A stretch of 64,000 nucleotides of DNA from Heterohyrax brucei (taxonomy: Eukaryota; Chordata; Mammalia; Hyracoidea; Procaviidae): NCBI GenBank assembly GCA_028571685.1, contig CM053154.1, forward strand, positions 312,501-376,500, written 5' to 3'. This document shows, one piece after another, positions 21,541-32,339 of this stretch; the stretch's first letter is position 1, and each line of letters starts with the position of its first letter. The notes beneath the pieces were generated by a model. That model searched no databases. It had not been told where the DNA came from and worked only from the letters and a program-made list of their open reading frames with translations. The position numbers were made by a program, and so were the translations under genes.

Positions 21541-23036
21541 ACAAGAACGTGAGTGAGGGGCCGCAGCGCCACTCCCGACGTGCAGGTAACGAGGCGGCCA
21601 GAGCATCTGGAAGCTTCGGTTCTCCCACCCGCGAGCTCACTCTGCGTCTCCATGGCAACCGCAGCCTCGGTCTCAGCGCTCAGCCCCTCCCCTCCCCGCC
21701 CGCCCGAAGCGTCTGGAACCTCGTCCTCCAACCTCGCATCCTCATCCTGCGTCCTCATCCTGCATCCTTGTCCTCCGCGGCCGCGTCCTTCAGCGGCCGC
21801 TGGCTGGAACCGCCGGTGAGTGGCCTCCACACTGGTCTTTGTGGCCTGGCGGACAGTGGGCAGGGGCTCAGTGTGCGCACGCCTGTGCGAGGCGCTTGTG
21901 CCTGCGGGCGGGACAGTGGGGGCTGTGGCCGACCCGATGATGATCTCGGGGGGCCAGTCTGGGTACCGGCCTCTGCCCTCAAGGTTTCTCCTGCTGACCA
22001 GGGCCAGAAGGCTTGCTTAGCGGCGGGAGGTGGGGTAGGGTCCCCAGGTTGGATGGCCAGGGGTGGTCCAGTTGGGAGAGTGATGGAAGGAAGGCGGCCC
22101 GTGGCCGGCCGGGAGCAGACGCAGCGCTGTCGGACCCCGTCCGGAGCAGAAGCAGTGTTGGGGGCGGTTAGCATCAGCAGCTGCACCCCATCCCGCGAGG
22201 ACCGCAGGTCCCGAGACTGCAGAACCGGCTCCGCCCCTGCAGATCTGAGAGAGCCAGCGGGAGCTACGCGCCCCAGGTGTGTGCTAGGGGCTGCGTGGCC
22301 TGCGACAGGTGGCAAGACCGAGGTGGGGCATTTTTCAGGGGCTACTACAGCGTCAGTTCTGCCCGCAGACCCTCGGGGCCGTGTACGTGGAGCACCTGGA
22401 TCCACTGCCCACCCCGCGCATGGCCCAGCGGCCCTGGGACCCCCAAGCCGGGCCCACGGCTGGAGTGGGGGTCGCGGGAGAGGCGGGCTATGGAAGGGCC
22501 AGTCTGGGGAGCGGTGGGGGCCGTTCCTTGGTTCCCAGTAGAGCCCCCAGGCACTCAGGTCCGCAGTCACACGCACCCTGAAGCCGGCACACACCCACGC
22601 GACAGCGCACACCTGACTGCCTTCGGTGACGCAGTCTTCTGGAGTGCTGTGTGTGACCAGCCTGCGACGTGACTTGCTCGCCTCTAGCGAGCTTCCGCGG
22701 GCTTTCAGCTGGAGTCTACCCCCTGTCAGTCTGTCCATCTGTCTTTCTGCACCAACTGCCGGTGCGTCCTATGCCCCCCCTCCAGTGCTGAGGCCGTAGT
22801 CAGGAGACCCTCGGGCGCCCAGAGGCGGTCTGTGGAGGCAGGGGGCGGCAGGAAGAGCAGGACAACTCCCAGCCCCACGGAGGTCTGTGTGATGCGACTG
22901 AGTGCCGCCGAAAGGAAGGGGCAGGGTCCCCTGGGTACAGCCCGGGTCCCTCCGTTCTCCCCGGCGGTGGGGGCGGGGCGGGCATCAGACGCCTCGTGGC
23001 TTCTCGGGATAGATGAGTCTTTTGGGGCTCAGCTCC

Positions 23037-23050
23037 GTTGCCATGGAAAC
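23037..23050 (+). promoter_or_regulatory. RFX X-box
   Basis: GTTGCCATGGAAAC matches the RFX X-box, a near-palindrome of GTTGCC and GGAAAC half-sites around AT. It sits inside the CpG island, six bases before a perfect CRE. A second half-site, CCATGGCAAC, is near 21650. Confidence 0.6.
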
Positions 23051-23056
23051 CCTCAG

Positions 23057-23064
23057 TGACGTCA
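23057..23064. promoter_or_regulatory. CRE (CREB/ATF site) TGACGTCA
   Basis: Perfect palindromic TGACGTCA in the CpG island, directly next to the X-box. X-box plus CRE pairs are used in several RFX/CREB-regulated promoters; here the likely target is CALY. Confidence 0.6.
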
Positions 23065-24490
23065 AACGGCATCAGCTTTGGGTCGCAGGAGCGAGAATTT
23101 CCGTTGGGATCCACGGGCGCTCGGAGGTGGTCTGTGGGCGGAGCCTCCTGCGAGCTGGGGCGAGAACCCCCTCACCCTGTCCTCCGCCTGCAGGATAGAT
23201 TCCCCCCTCTGCCCACACCGCGCCTCTCCCACCGTGTCGCGCTGCAGGGAGCCGCGAAGCGCTGGGCAGTGGTGGCCCTTCTGGCTACACTGGTGCCGTT
23301 GCAGAGCAGGTCCTGGGGTGCCCCCCGCGCCTTGGCTACCTTGCCTGCCCCATGTCCCCGGCGCCCCCAGCGCTCCCAGCTCCGGCCTGGAGCCCCGAGC
23401 CTTGGCCGTCCGACGTCCACCAGCCTCCCTTTGCTGTGGACTCAATGTGGCCGCCACCTCTCCCTCTTTTCGTGTTTTCTTCCTAGCACTTGGTCGTCTG
23501 AGGTCCCTTGTATTCTGAGATTCTCACCGTCTGGGTCTTCCTCCACGAGGGGGCAGTGCGGGCAAGCGGTGGCGTTGTCTGTGTCCCTGTGTCGTGGTGC
23601 GGAGCTTGCCGGTGCCCACGGCTTGCGGGAGTCTTTGGTGAATGAATGCTTCTCGTGGGACAGGTGCACTGTGCCAAGGTCGCCTTCAAGCAGTCTCGGA
23701 CAGGCTTGGACCCCCACCCCAGAAAGACGGCTTGGCTCTGTTTCTTTTAAGCTCTCCATCCAGGCCCAGGGCAGGGACCTCTCTGGAGTGCAGAGCTCTG
23801 GACCCGGGCCCGAGACCGCCGTCAGAGCTGCGGTGCACCCTGTGGTGGGAGATAAAGGGTGGGATGTCCTGGTTAGGTTTTGTTGATTTTCGGTCTTTGT
23901 GTTTTGGTGGTAGAATGTAAGAAATAAGCCAAAAAGGGCCTAAGTGTGCCCCTAATGAGTAGTCACCCACGGAGGCCAAGCACCCACCCGGGTCCGGAAG
24001 CCTGGCCTAGCCTGGCCCCCCCCCAACACTATGCCTGGTGTTGGCCTGCCCCAGAAACTCCTCATGACTTGGGGAGACTCAGCCCCCTCTCACTTGTGGC
24101 CGTCATTGGCCTGCTTTCGTTGCTGTGGAGGAGTTCGTTGTAGAAACATTCATCAGTTCGGCTCTTGGTGTATAGACGGGGGTCCAGTTCTTGTTGTGAA
24201 TAGCGCCGTGTGCGCCTAGGAACCCTCCTGTGCCTGTGGTGTCTACACCCTGGAGTGCAGTTACTGTGTGCAGGTTCAGCATCAGGGGGCAGCTGCATCG
24301 CACACAGCGGGGCTCCCCTTACTCCAGTGCCGCAGGCTCGCGTGGGTGCTCAGTGGCGCCTCTTCTGGAGGTCTCAGGGTGCCTTCCTGGGTGACTAAGG
24401 ACAGTAAGTACAGCAGCAAGTCACTGACCACTTGTGGGCCTCTTTTACCCAGCTTTCTTGTGGACATCTCTTTACTAGTTTGAGAAGTTC

Positions 24491-24948
24491 TGTCTTAGTC
24501 AACTGGTACTGCTCTAACAGAAAATACTACAAGTGGAAGGCTTCAGGAAGAGAAGTTTTATTCCCATAGTTCGGTAAGCTACAAATCCATTTGTAAATTA
24601 TGAGTCATTCAGTATGAGAAATCATGACAGTTCGGTGGGCTAACAGTCCAAATCCAGGGAGAGAGCATCTCGGCACAGGAGCCTGAGGTCCAGAGGACAC
24701 GCTCTGCTCCTGGTGCTGCTTTGTTAGTGGTGCGAGGTTCCCGGTTGTCTCTGCTCACTTTTCTCCTTTATCCCCCACGAGCTTGCAGTTTGAGTCCTGC
24801 CTCACCAACAAAACTGCTGCCCGTTCTCCCTCATCAACTTCACAAGGGCAGGATTCCCAACACCTGGAATGAAGCACGCCCTGTGGGGACTCACGGCTAA
24901 TGCAAATCGTACACAGATCCTTGGGGGGACACAGTGCAGTCCATGACC
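24491..24948 (-). mobile_element. MaLR-like LTR, antisense, with 5-bp duplication
   Basis: Begins TGTCTTAGTCAACTGGTACT and ends CAGTCCATGACC. AGTTC flanks both sides (24486-24490 and 24949-24953). It lies in the proposed CALY intron 1. Confidence 0.8.
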
Positions 24949-24966
24949 AGTTCTTTCCGTATTTTG

Positions 24967-25130
24967 GAAACCCTGGTGGCATACTGGCTAAGTGCTATGT
25001 CTGCTAACTAAAAGGTTGACAGTTTGAATCCACCAGGTGCTCCTTGGAAATCCTGTGGAGCAGTTCTGCTCTGTCCTACAGGGTCACTACGGGTTGGAAT
25101 CAACTCGATGGCAGTAGGTTTGGTTGGGTT
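24967..25130 (+). mobile_element. AfroSINE, sense
   Basis: GGAAACCCTGGTGGCATACT, the B-box-like GGTTGACAGTTTGAATCC, then CTGTCCTACAGGGTCAC and ATCAACTCGATGGCAG. Nearly complete. Confidence 0.9.
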
Positions 25131-25139
25131 TCTACACAG

Positions 25140-26835
25140 TCTTTACATAACCTTTGGCCATAGCCTCTGTCGCTTGTGAGTTCCACATGCTTCTCCCAGT
25201 CTTGGGTTCATCTCTTAATCCTGGGTTTGGATGAGCAGAAGTTCTTGACTTTAATGTAGTAATTTTATCAATATATCATGACTAGTGATTTTGTGTCATC
25301 TTGATAAAATATTCCCTTGCCTCAAGGGCAGATAAACATCCTCTTGTATTACCTTTGAGACGCTTTGATTTGCTCTTCCCACTTCTAGGTTTACAGTCCA
25401 CCTGAAGTTAACTTCTGTATGTGATGTGAGGTTGGGATTAGGTTCACTGTGTGAAGACCTCATTTATTCGAAGAATGGTCATGTCATCCTCACTCTGGAG
25501 CAGCGTTTCTGCTGTTGGTCCAGAGTGGTGTCTGCTGTGTGTTACATGGGTTTCTCTGCTGAGACACTTCAGTGTCATGCTGCTCTGGAAGAGCGAGTCC
25601 TCTTCGCTTGCTCTCCTTCAGGATTTCTTAGCTATTCTTGTTCTTTGTGGTCCATATAAACTTAAAATGTTTGACAAGCTAACCCCCCCCCCAAAAAAAA
25701 CAACAACCTGGGACTTTGCTTGGGACTTACTGATGTAGTAGCTACATTTGGGGGCAGAAGTAATATGTTTAAACAAAATCCTGCCAAAATCCGTGACCCA
25801 TTTATTTGGGAAGAATTAGGTCTTATTTGATTTTTGTCAGTAGTATCTCATGGCTTGCTACATGGAGGTCCCACTCGTTGCCTGTAAGCTTTCCACCCAG
25901 CATTTTATATTTCTGATATTAGCTGACTGGAATCTTTTTAAATTTTATTTGGTGGACATATCTATATAGAAATGCAGTGGATTTATGAATACCTAAAATC
26001 TAGCATGTTTGTTGAACTCACTTTTCAAACCTATTAATTTATTTGTAGATTCTTTTGTATTTTTTGCACACAAGGGCATCTCATCTGTGAATAAAGTGTT
26101 TTGTGTAATCTTGTCTGGTCTATATCTCATTTCTTTTTCATTGTCCAGTTTCATTGGCTATGGCCTCTGGTACCATGACTTGTAGAACTTGTGATAACAG
26201 GCGTTTTTGTCCCCTTCCTGATCTCAAGGCAAAGCCTCCACCATGCACACTCAATGAGGTTTGCTGCAGGATTGGGTTTTTTTTTTTTTTTTTTTTTTTA
26301 GATTAAGGAAGTTTCCTTCTGCTTCTGGTGTAATAATACATGTTTTAAATGGTAAATGAGCATTTGATCTTATCGAATATTTCTTCGTCTCCTGTTGAAA
26401 TTTAACAGGTACCTTCTGTAATGGTGAAATGCACTACCTTCCCAAAGGTTAAACTAAATTTCCTTTCCAGAATACAGCCGACGGTCATCATGCATTACCT
26501 TTTCACATTGCTGAAGTCCGTTTGGGGTCTTTGCACTGGGTGTTTGCGGCTGGAACTGGCCCCTCATGTAGCGTCCTCTCCAGGCTGTGCGACTGTCACT
26601 GTGTTGGTTCCATCCAGTGCACTGGGGAGTAGTCCTTTGTGCTCTTCTCTGGGAGAGTTTTGCATGAGATTTCATGTTTTTTCTCCTTAAATGACTGATA
26701 AAATTCTGTGGTGAAGCCATCTGGGTCTGGGAGTTTGTGGGAAAACTGTTAGACACAGATTTTACTTCTTAGTGGACACAGGACCTGCCTTTTGTGGTTG
26801 AGTACGTTTCACTTTTCTATGCTTTCCGTTGACCA
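25140..26835 (-). mobile_element. L1 LINE, antisense, decayed
   Basis: Antisense L1 sequence in order: TTTGGCCATAGCC, GTTAACTTCTGTATGTGATG, CCATCTGGGTCTGGGAG. It contains a poly(T) run at about 26276-26299. No open ORF2 remains. Confidence 0.55.
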
Positions 26836-27183
26836 GCTCGGGAGTCAAGTCCTCCATTTTTTTTGTGCCCCGCCTAAGGGTGAGATCACACACCTTCCAC
26901 TGGTCTAGGTTAGGTGGGCCCTTCACCCTTTATCCACGTGCACAGGGCTCTTACCTCATTTTCTCCTCCATGCACCTGACTCCTGTGACGTTTCAGTCTA
27001 CCAAGTGACCCACCACGCATCACGCATGCTGCGTCCTGCACGGTGGCCCTGGGACTCGCACACGAGTGTCCCTTCTGTAGCGCCTCGTCTCCAGTAGCTT
27101 CATCAGGTCAAGTATGGTACACCCAGCTGAGTGTGGATTTCAGATCAGCAATGCTTTATGTTTTAGCATAAGTATATCCCACA

Positions 27184-27330
27184 TGGAAACCCTGGTGGTG
27201 TAGTGATTAAGAACTATGGCTGTTAAACGGGGCTCCTTGGAAACCCTAGGGGGTGGCTCTACTCTGTCCTGTTGGCTCTCTGTGAGTCAGAATCACCTTG
27301 ACAGTGGTGAGTTTGGTTTTTTATATCTCA
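27184..27330 (+). mobile_element. AfroSINE, sense, deleted
   Basis: GGAAACCCTGGTGGTGTAG and GGCTCCTTGGAAACCC, with the B-box segment missing, then CTGTGAGTCAGAATCACC and GAGTTTGG. Confidence 0.8.
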
Positions 27331-27781
27331 TATTGCATGTTATATGAGATGTGTTTACGTTTTTAAAAAATTGTTTTGGATCTGAAATTCAGCTGTAACT
27401 GGGTGTCCTTTATTTTTATTTGCTGAATCTGGTACACCTCATTTCCAGGCTTCTATTTGAGAAGACTTTCCTTGGGAGCTGGTCTGTCAGGAAGATTCTC
27501 CTGGTGTTTCTTTGCCTGGGCAGTCACTGGTCAGAGGTGCCTCCCTTACTGGAGTGGGGTCCAAAGGGAGGAGGTGTGTGGGCAGGAAAGTGCTGGAAAT
27601 TGTTAGCTGGGCTTGCTGGGGAGGGTAGACAGCCTGACCAGTCTCAGCCCTGGCTCTAAAGAGAGGGGCATGAGGCTAGCCCAGGGTGTACCTGTTCATC
27701 TAAGCGAGGTGGAAGGTGTGGAGCTGTCAGCCTGTGGGCAGTGGCTGTGTTTTTGCTCCAGGCCGAGGACTGCTGTCCACC

Positions 27782-30091
27782 ATGGTTAAGCTGGGCTGCA
27801 GCTTCTCTGGGAAGCCAGACAAAGACCTCCTGGAACAGGATGGGGCTGCCATGGACAGTGTCCCTCTGATCAGCCCCCTGGACGTCAGCCAGCTCCAACC
27901 ACCTTTCCCAGACCAGGTGAGGAACCTGAGCCAGTTGGGGGGCCGGGGGTTCACTTGGTTCTCCTGGAAACAGAGGGGTGTCAGTGAGGTTCATTACATG
28001 TGCCCCCCCCCCCCACAGTGTACTAAGATCAGTGGGGAAGGGTTACAAACTGGCTGAAATCCCAGCAGGCCCAGTTGGCTACCAGCGTCCTGTCTCGACA
28101 TGTGCAAATGGAGAAGCAGGTGCAGGAACGTGAGTGTTCCTACAGTGGCCAGCAGAGGGCCCCCTGGAGACGAGCCCGCTGACACTGGGCAGGCGGGCAG
28201 CAGGCTCCGCGGGGCCACCCCCAGCCCTCACACCCGCTGGCTCTGTCTTCCACAGGTGGTCATTAAGACCCAGACGGAGTACCAGCTGGCCTCTCCAGAG
28301 CAGCCCAAGAAGTTTCCCGATCTGGAGGCTCAGAAGCTGGCCTGCAGCCATCCCGAGGAAGGGCGCAAGGTGACCACACACTCTTGCCCGCAGCTACTGC
28401 TATGAACCATGAGAGGCAAGGAGGAGAGGGGCACCAGGAGCCCACGGGTGCCCAGAGGGTTAGGTCAGGCTGTGAAGGAGAGTCCACAGTCGGTCAGTCA
28501 CATCAGTGACAGGCATGGCATGTGATTGCCCTTCTGCCTGTGGGAACTGTGTTTTCCTGAGTGATTCCTAGGAGGTTTTCTCTACAACTCAGTGCTACTT
28601 TTTCCTCTGTGATTTTGGCAAATATTTTCTCCATCTTCATTTTATCTCTTAGTTTTATCAACATGCTCTTTTTGTAAGCTTTTTCACTTTTAAGTAGTAA
28701 AATGTACTCCTTTTTTCTATTAATTCCATCATTTCTTAAAACAGTGATCCAGACCCATAGAAGCCTGGCGAACCCAAGGCACCGCTTTCTAGAGTTCATA
28801 CGTGGATATGAACCACAAAAAAACAACCCATCGCCATAGTCGATCATGACTTGTAGCGACCCTACAGGACAAAGTGGAACTGCTCATGTAGAGTTTCTAA
28901 GGAGCTCCTGGTGGATCTGAACTGCTGACTTTTTGAGCAGCTGTAGTACCTGACCACTGTACCACCAGGGTTTCCAGTGTAGGCCAAGGCGTCCACTGTC
29001 ACCTGGGGCTTTCTCCAGGGCCAGATGTGGGGCTGGGCGGAGCCACCAGCTCAGGCTTGCTGGCTGGGAGTCTGAGTGCCGGCCCTAACCCATCAACACT
29101 GCAGGCTGTCTGGGGTCCTGTGTGTGGCTGAGGTCCAGCCCCGGATGCCCCAGCCTGTGAGGGACTTGGTGCAAGAAGTCTGGCCCCTCATTACAAGCCC
29201 CCAACCCCAGTAACAGGTTCCTCTTTCCTGCCCCGCAGCTGCCCACAGCCCGCACAGTCGCCTTTGCTGTGGCACTCATGGGCTGCGTCCTAATCATGTA
29301 CAAAGCCATCTGGTATGACCAGTTCACCTGTCCAGACGGCTTCCTGCTTCGGGTAAGCAGTCCCAGATGTGCAGGGGAATGGGGTGACAGCAGATACTGT
29401 CCTAGCAAGACCACCGCCCACACCTCTACCCCACGCGCCCCCTGTGGGGCTGAGAGGGGTCTCGCCTTGTGGCTGTGCCAGAGCACTCCATCTGTGGCTC
29501 TCCTGCCGTCCGTGCACAGCCCCCCTTCCTGCCACACAGTTACTCCCCATCCTCCCTTTCCTGGGGCTGGATGGCCTCCAGGCAGAGTGCAGGGAGGAAG
29601 CAAGGACTGGAGCCATGGGAAGGGGCGCCTCCCCTCCTCCTCACCGCCCCAGAGAACTGCGGGAGTGTCTCCAGTTCCAGCGAGGACCTGATGGGGGAGG
29701 GCCTCGCTTTCCCTGGGGTCTGGCCTCCTGTCCCGCTCCTGCCTGCTGCTGCCACCCCCCAGTCCTGACCAAGCCCCTACGCTGGACTCCCCATGCCCAG
29801 CACAAGGTCTGCACCCCGCTGACCCTGGAGATGTACTACACGGAGATGGACCCTGCCCGCCACCGCAGCGTCCTGGCAGCCATTGGGGCCTACCCGCTGA
29901 GCCGCAAGTATGGCACGGAGATGCCTGCCGCGTGGGCCGAGAGCTACCGCGCGGCTCTCAGGGACAGCTCCAGAGGGCCCACCCAGGTGGCAGCGGCGGC
30001 CACTGAACCACCAGAGAAGCCACCAGCCAAGGATGAGAAAGAGGAGCCCCGCGAGGCGGCTGGGAGCTCAGCGCCCCGTTTGCTGGAGTGA
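27782..30091 (+). CDS. CALY: CALY, calcyon neuron-specific vesicular protein, four coding exons, 217 aa
   Basis: Calcyon is a single-pass neuronal vesicle protein that binds clathrin light chain, promotes clathrin-mediated endocytosis and was first described as a D1 receptor-interacting protein. Coding exons are 27782-27916, 28256-28369, 29239-29352 and 29801-30091, with GT/AG borders and phase 0 throughout. They give 45+38+38+96 = 217 residues, the human length. Residues 1-9 are MVKLGCSFS; SVPLISPLD and the QTEYQL motif (exon 2) are conserved. The membrane span is about residues 89-108 (ALMGCVLIMYKAIW), followed by YDQFTCPDGFLLR. The last exon begins HKVCTPLTLEMYYTEMDP and ends in an Ala/Pro/Glu-rich tail. 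The ATG is 20 bases after an acceptor (27760-27761), so a non-coding first exon lies upstream. The frame is intact and orthology is clear. Confidence 0.96.
28816..28975 (-). mobile_element. AfroSINE, antisense, in CALY intron
   Basis: The minus strand reads GGAAACCCTGGTGGTACAGT and later GTCCTGTAGGGTCGCTACA, with a diverged B-box. It lies between CALY coding exons 2 and 3. Confidence 0.85.
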
Positions 30092-30716
30092 CTCACGTCG
30101 GCTGCCGAGGCCACTGTCCACCCTGCCCCTGGGGTGAGTCAGCCTGCCCCCACCCCACCCCCGTGTGGGTCTGCAGTGGTTGGAGGGTGGGGGTGGCAAG
30201 GGAGTTTGCTGAGGGCTGGCCTGTGCAACACTTCCTGGGCTGCCCAGTCCCCTCGGAGGGTCAGCCTTCCTCCCTTGAGGGGGGCCTGCCCAGCAGGGGC
30301 CCTGGCCAGCTCCTTCCAGGTTCCTGACTGGTGCACCACCACGGCTTCTGGGCCAGAGCCCCTCCTCTCTGCCCTCTGTTTGCCTTCCTGGCCTGAGGCA
30401 CTGGCTTCTGCTCCAGCCTGCAGCCGGCACCTGAGCCAAGGGCTGGGGTATAGTGTGAGTGGCAGGTGACTGGAGGAGGGTCCGCTTGCTCTGCTTGCCC
30501 CCCGGTGGCCGATGGGAACACAACGAGAGCTACTCCACCCACTCTAGGCTCTAGGCCCCCATCCTTGGAGCCACCTTCTCTCCACGCCTGTGACCTGTGA
30601 GGAGCCTGGCCTTTGCCTACGTGCTTGTGCTCCTGCCCAGCGCTGCGCCTGTGTGCCACCTTGGACCTGCCCCAGCCCCTGGCCTTAGAGGCCTCTGACC
30701 TCCTTGCTTTTGTGTA

Positions 30717-30722
30717 AGTAAA
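30717..30722 (+). terminator. CALY candidate polyadenylation signal AGTAAA
   Basis: AGTAAA, a known variant signal, lies about 625 bases after the CALY stop codon and is followed by GT-rich sequence (tgctgctcgtatttgtcc). No AATAAA was seen in the 3' UTR. Confidence 0.4.
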
Positions 30723-31619
30723 CAAACGTTCAAGTTCACTGAGGCTCTGCTGCTCGTATTTGTCCTCAGTCGGCCCAGCTGGCCTTCTGCCCCCTTGTGA
30801 TCAAGGGCCAGCATTGTGGCCCCGTTGTCCAGAGGGACCCCAAGGATCTCAGAGCATTGCAGCTTTGGAGGGTTGGAGGGAGCAGCTGGCGGGCCTCATG
30901 CAGATGGACACAGACAGGCAGGACCATGTCGTGGTTTGTCCCTTCCCATCCGCCCATGATGGGGTGAGCTGACACCCACACGGTGGTACTGGATCCTTCG
31001 GGGTGTCCCCAACTGCCTGCAGCCTCCGCTGTCAGATGCACCCCGCTGCCCTCTGCGTCTGCCAGTGCATCTCCCCTACTTGCCCACACTTCCGCCCCAC
31101 CATGCGCACAGAAGTGAGCAAATGAGGAAGTGACTGAAGGAGCGGTCTCGGGGCAGGGTGGCAGGAAGACAGCCCCCCCAGCTGCATACTGGGCTCCCCA
31201 GCCTGCAGGGAGGGGTGAAGGTCCCCAGGAAGCGTCTCCTCCACCCATCCAGCCATCCCACCTCAGCCCAGACCCTCCACCTGGGTCCATGGGCTCTACC
31301 CTGGGGAGAGGGTGAGCACTGTTCACTGCCTGAGGAGGGCCTTGGGACTGAAGCCTTGGGGCAGGTGGGAGGGACAGTGAAGGAGCCCAGAGGACAAGAA
31401 GAGAGCGAGTCAAAGCCAACAGCCTGGCTGCTTGTTGTACTGCTGGCCAGGGGATGACCGTGTACCCACAAGCAGGGCAGGGCACAGATCTCACATGGAG
31501 CAGGAAGTGGTAGCCCCCACCATTAATACCAGCACAGAAAGCTGGTGAGCAAGTCCAGGTAATTGACTGCAGCATCATGGGCCCCCCTCTGGGAAATTGT
31601 GGGTTCAGGCTAGGCACAG

Positions 31620-32335
31620 GGCAGTGAGCCAGGGTCCAGACCACACACAGCAGAGTGAACCGCAGTCCAGGCCACACACAGGGGAGGTGAACCAGGGTCC
31701 AGGCTGTGCACACAGGGGAGGTGAACCAGGGTCCAGACTGTGCACGCAGGGCTGGTGAACCAGGGTCCAGGATGTGCACACAGGGGAGGTGAACCAGGGT
31801 CCAGACTGTGCACGCAGGGCTGGTGAACCAGGGTCCAGGCTGTGCACACAGGGGAGGTGAACCAGGGTCCAGGCTGTGCACACAGGGGAGGTGAACCAGA
31901 GTCCAGGCTGTGCACACAGCGGAGGTGAACCAGGGTCCAGACTGTGCACACAGGGCAGGTGAACCAGGGTCCAGGATCTGCACACAGGGCAGGTGAACCA
32001 GGGTCCAGGATCTGCACACAGGGGAGGTGAACCAGGGTCCAGGATGTGCACACGGGGGTGAACGAGAATCCAGGCTGCACAGGGGGGTGGTGAACCAGGG
32101 TCCCGGCTGTGCAGCGAGGTGGTGAACCAGGATCCAGACTGCCCCTGGTGGGGTGGGGTAAACCAGGGTCCAGGCTGCGCAGCGAGGTGGTGAACCAGGA
32201 TCCAGACTGCCCCTGGTGGGGTGGGGTGAACCAGAGTCCAGGCTGCACACGGGCCGGTGGGGAGTGAACCAGGGTCCAAGCCAGATGCAAGGTGGTGACC
32301 CCCTGTCCATGCTGAATGTAGGGCAGGTCCCAAGG
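31620..32335. repeat. 34-bp minisatellite (VNTR), about 21 units
   Basis: The unit is GGTGAACCAGGGTCCAGG followed by CTGTGCACACAGGGGA. The period of 34 is not a multiple of 3 and the unit has no stop on the minus strand, so all three minus frames stay open (514, 277 and 242 codons) with Cys/Trp/Pro-rich repeats. The same peptide appears in each frame, which marks it as an array and not a gene. Confidence 0.9.
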
Positions 32336-32339
32336 TCCA

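Larger units (their letters stand above)
21540..23480. promoter_or_regulatory. CpG island, probable CALY promoter and first exon region
   Basis: This stretch is markedly CpG- and GC-rich, with GCGGCCGC and many CCGCC blocks, unlike its neighbours. It is the only such island upstream of CALY on the plus strand. A strong donor, CCG|GTGAGT, at 21815/21816 could end a non-coding exon that splices to the CALY acceptor at 27761, an intron of about 5.9 kb. The long open frames here on both strands are a by-product of base composition. Confidence 0.6.

Noticed and set aside
20497-21658. Long His/Thr/Ser/Leu-rich minus-strand frames (up to 211 codons)
   Set aside because: Translation of the GT minisatellite on its complementary strand. 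No initiation context or domain.
21537-22738. 334-codon plus and 327-codon minus frames
   Set aside because: They overlap in a CpG island, where stops are rare by composition. No recognisable domain on either strand.
30766-32310. 514-codon minus-strand frame with Cys/Trp/Pro repeats (PGPWFTSPVC type)
   Set aside because: It spans the 34-bp minisatellite, and the same peptide appears in all three minus frames. It is a result of period and composition.
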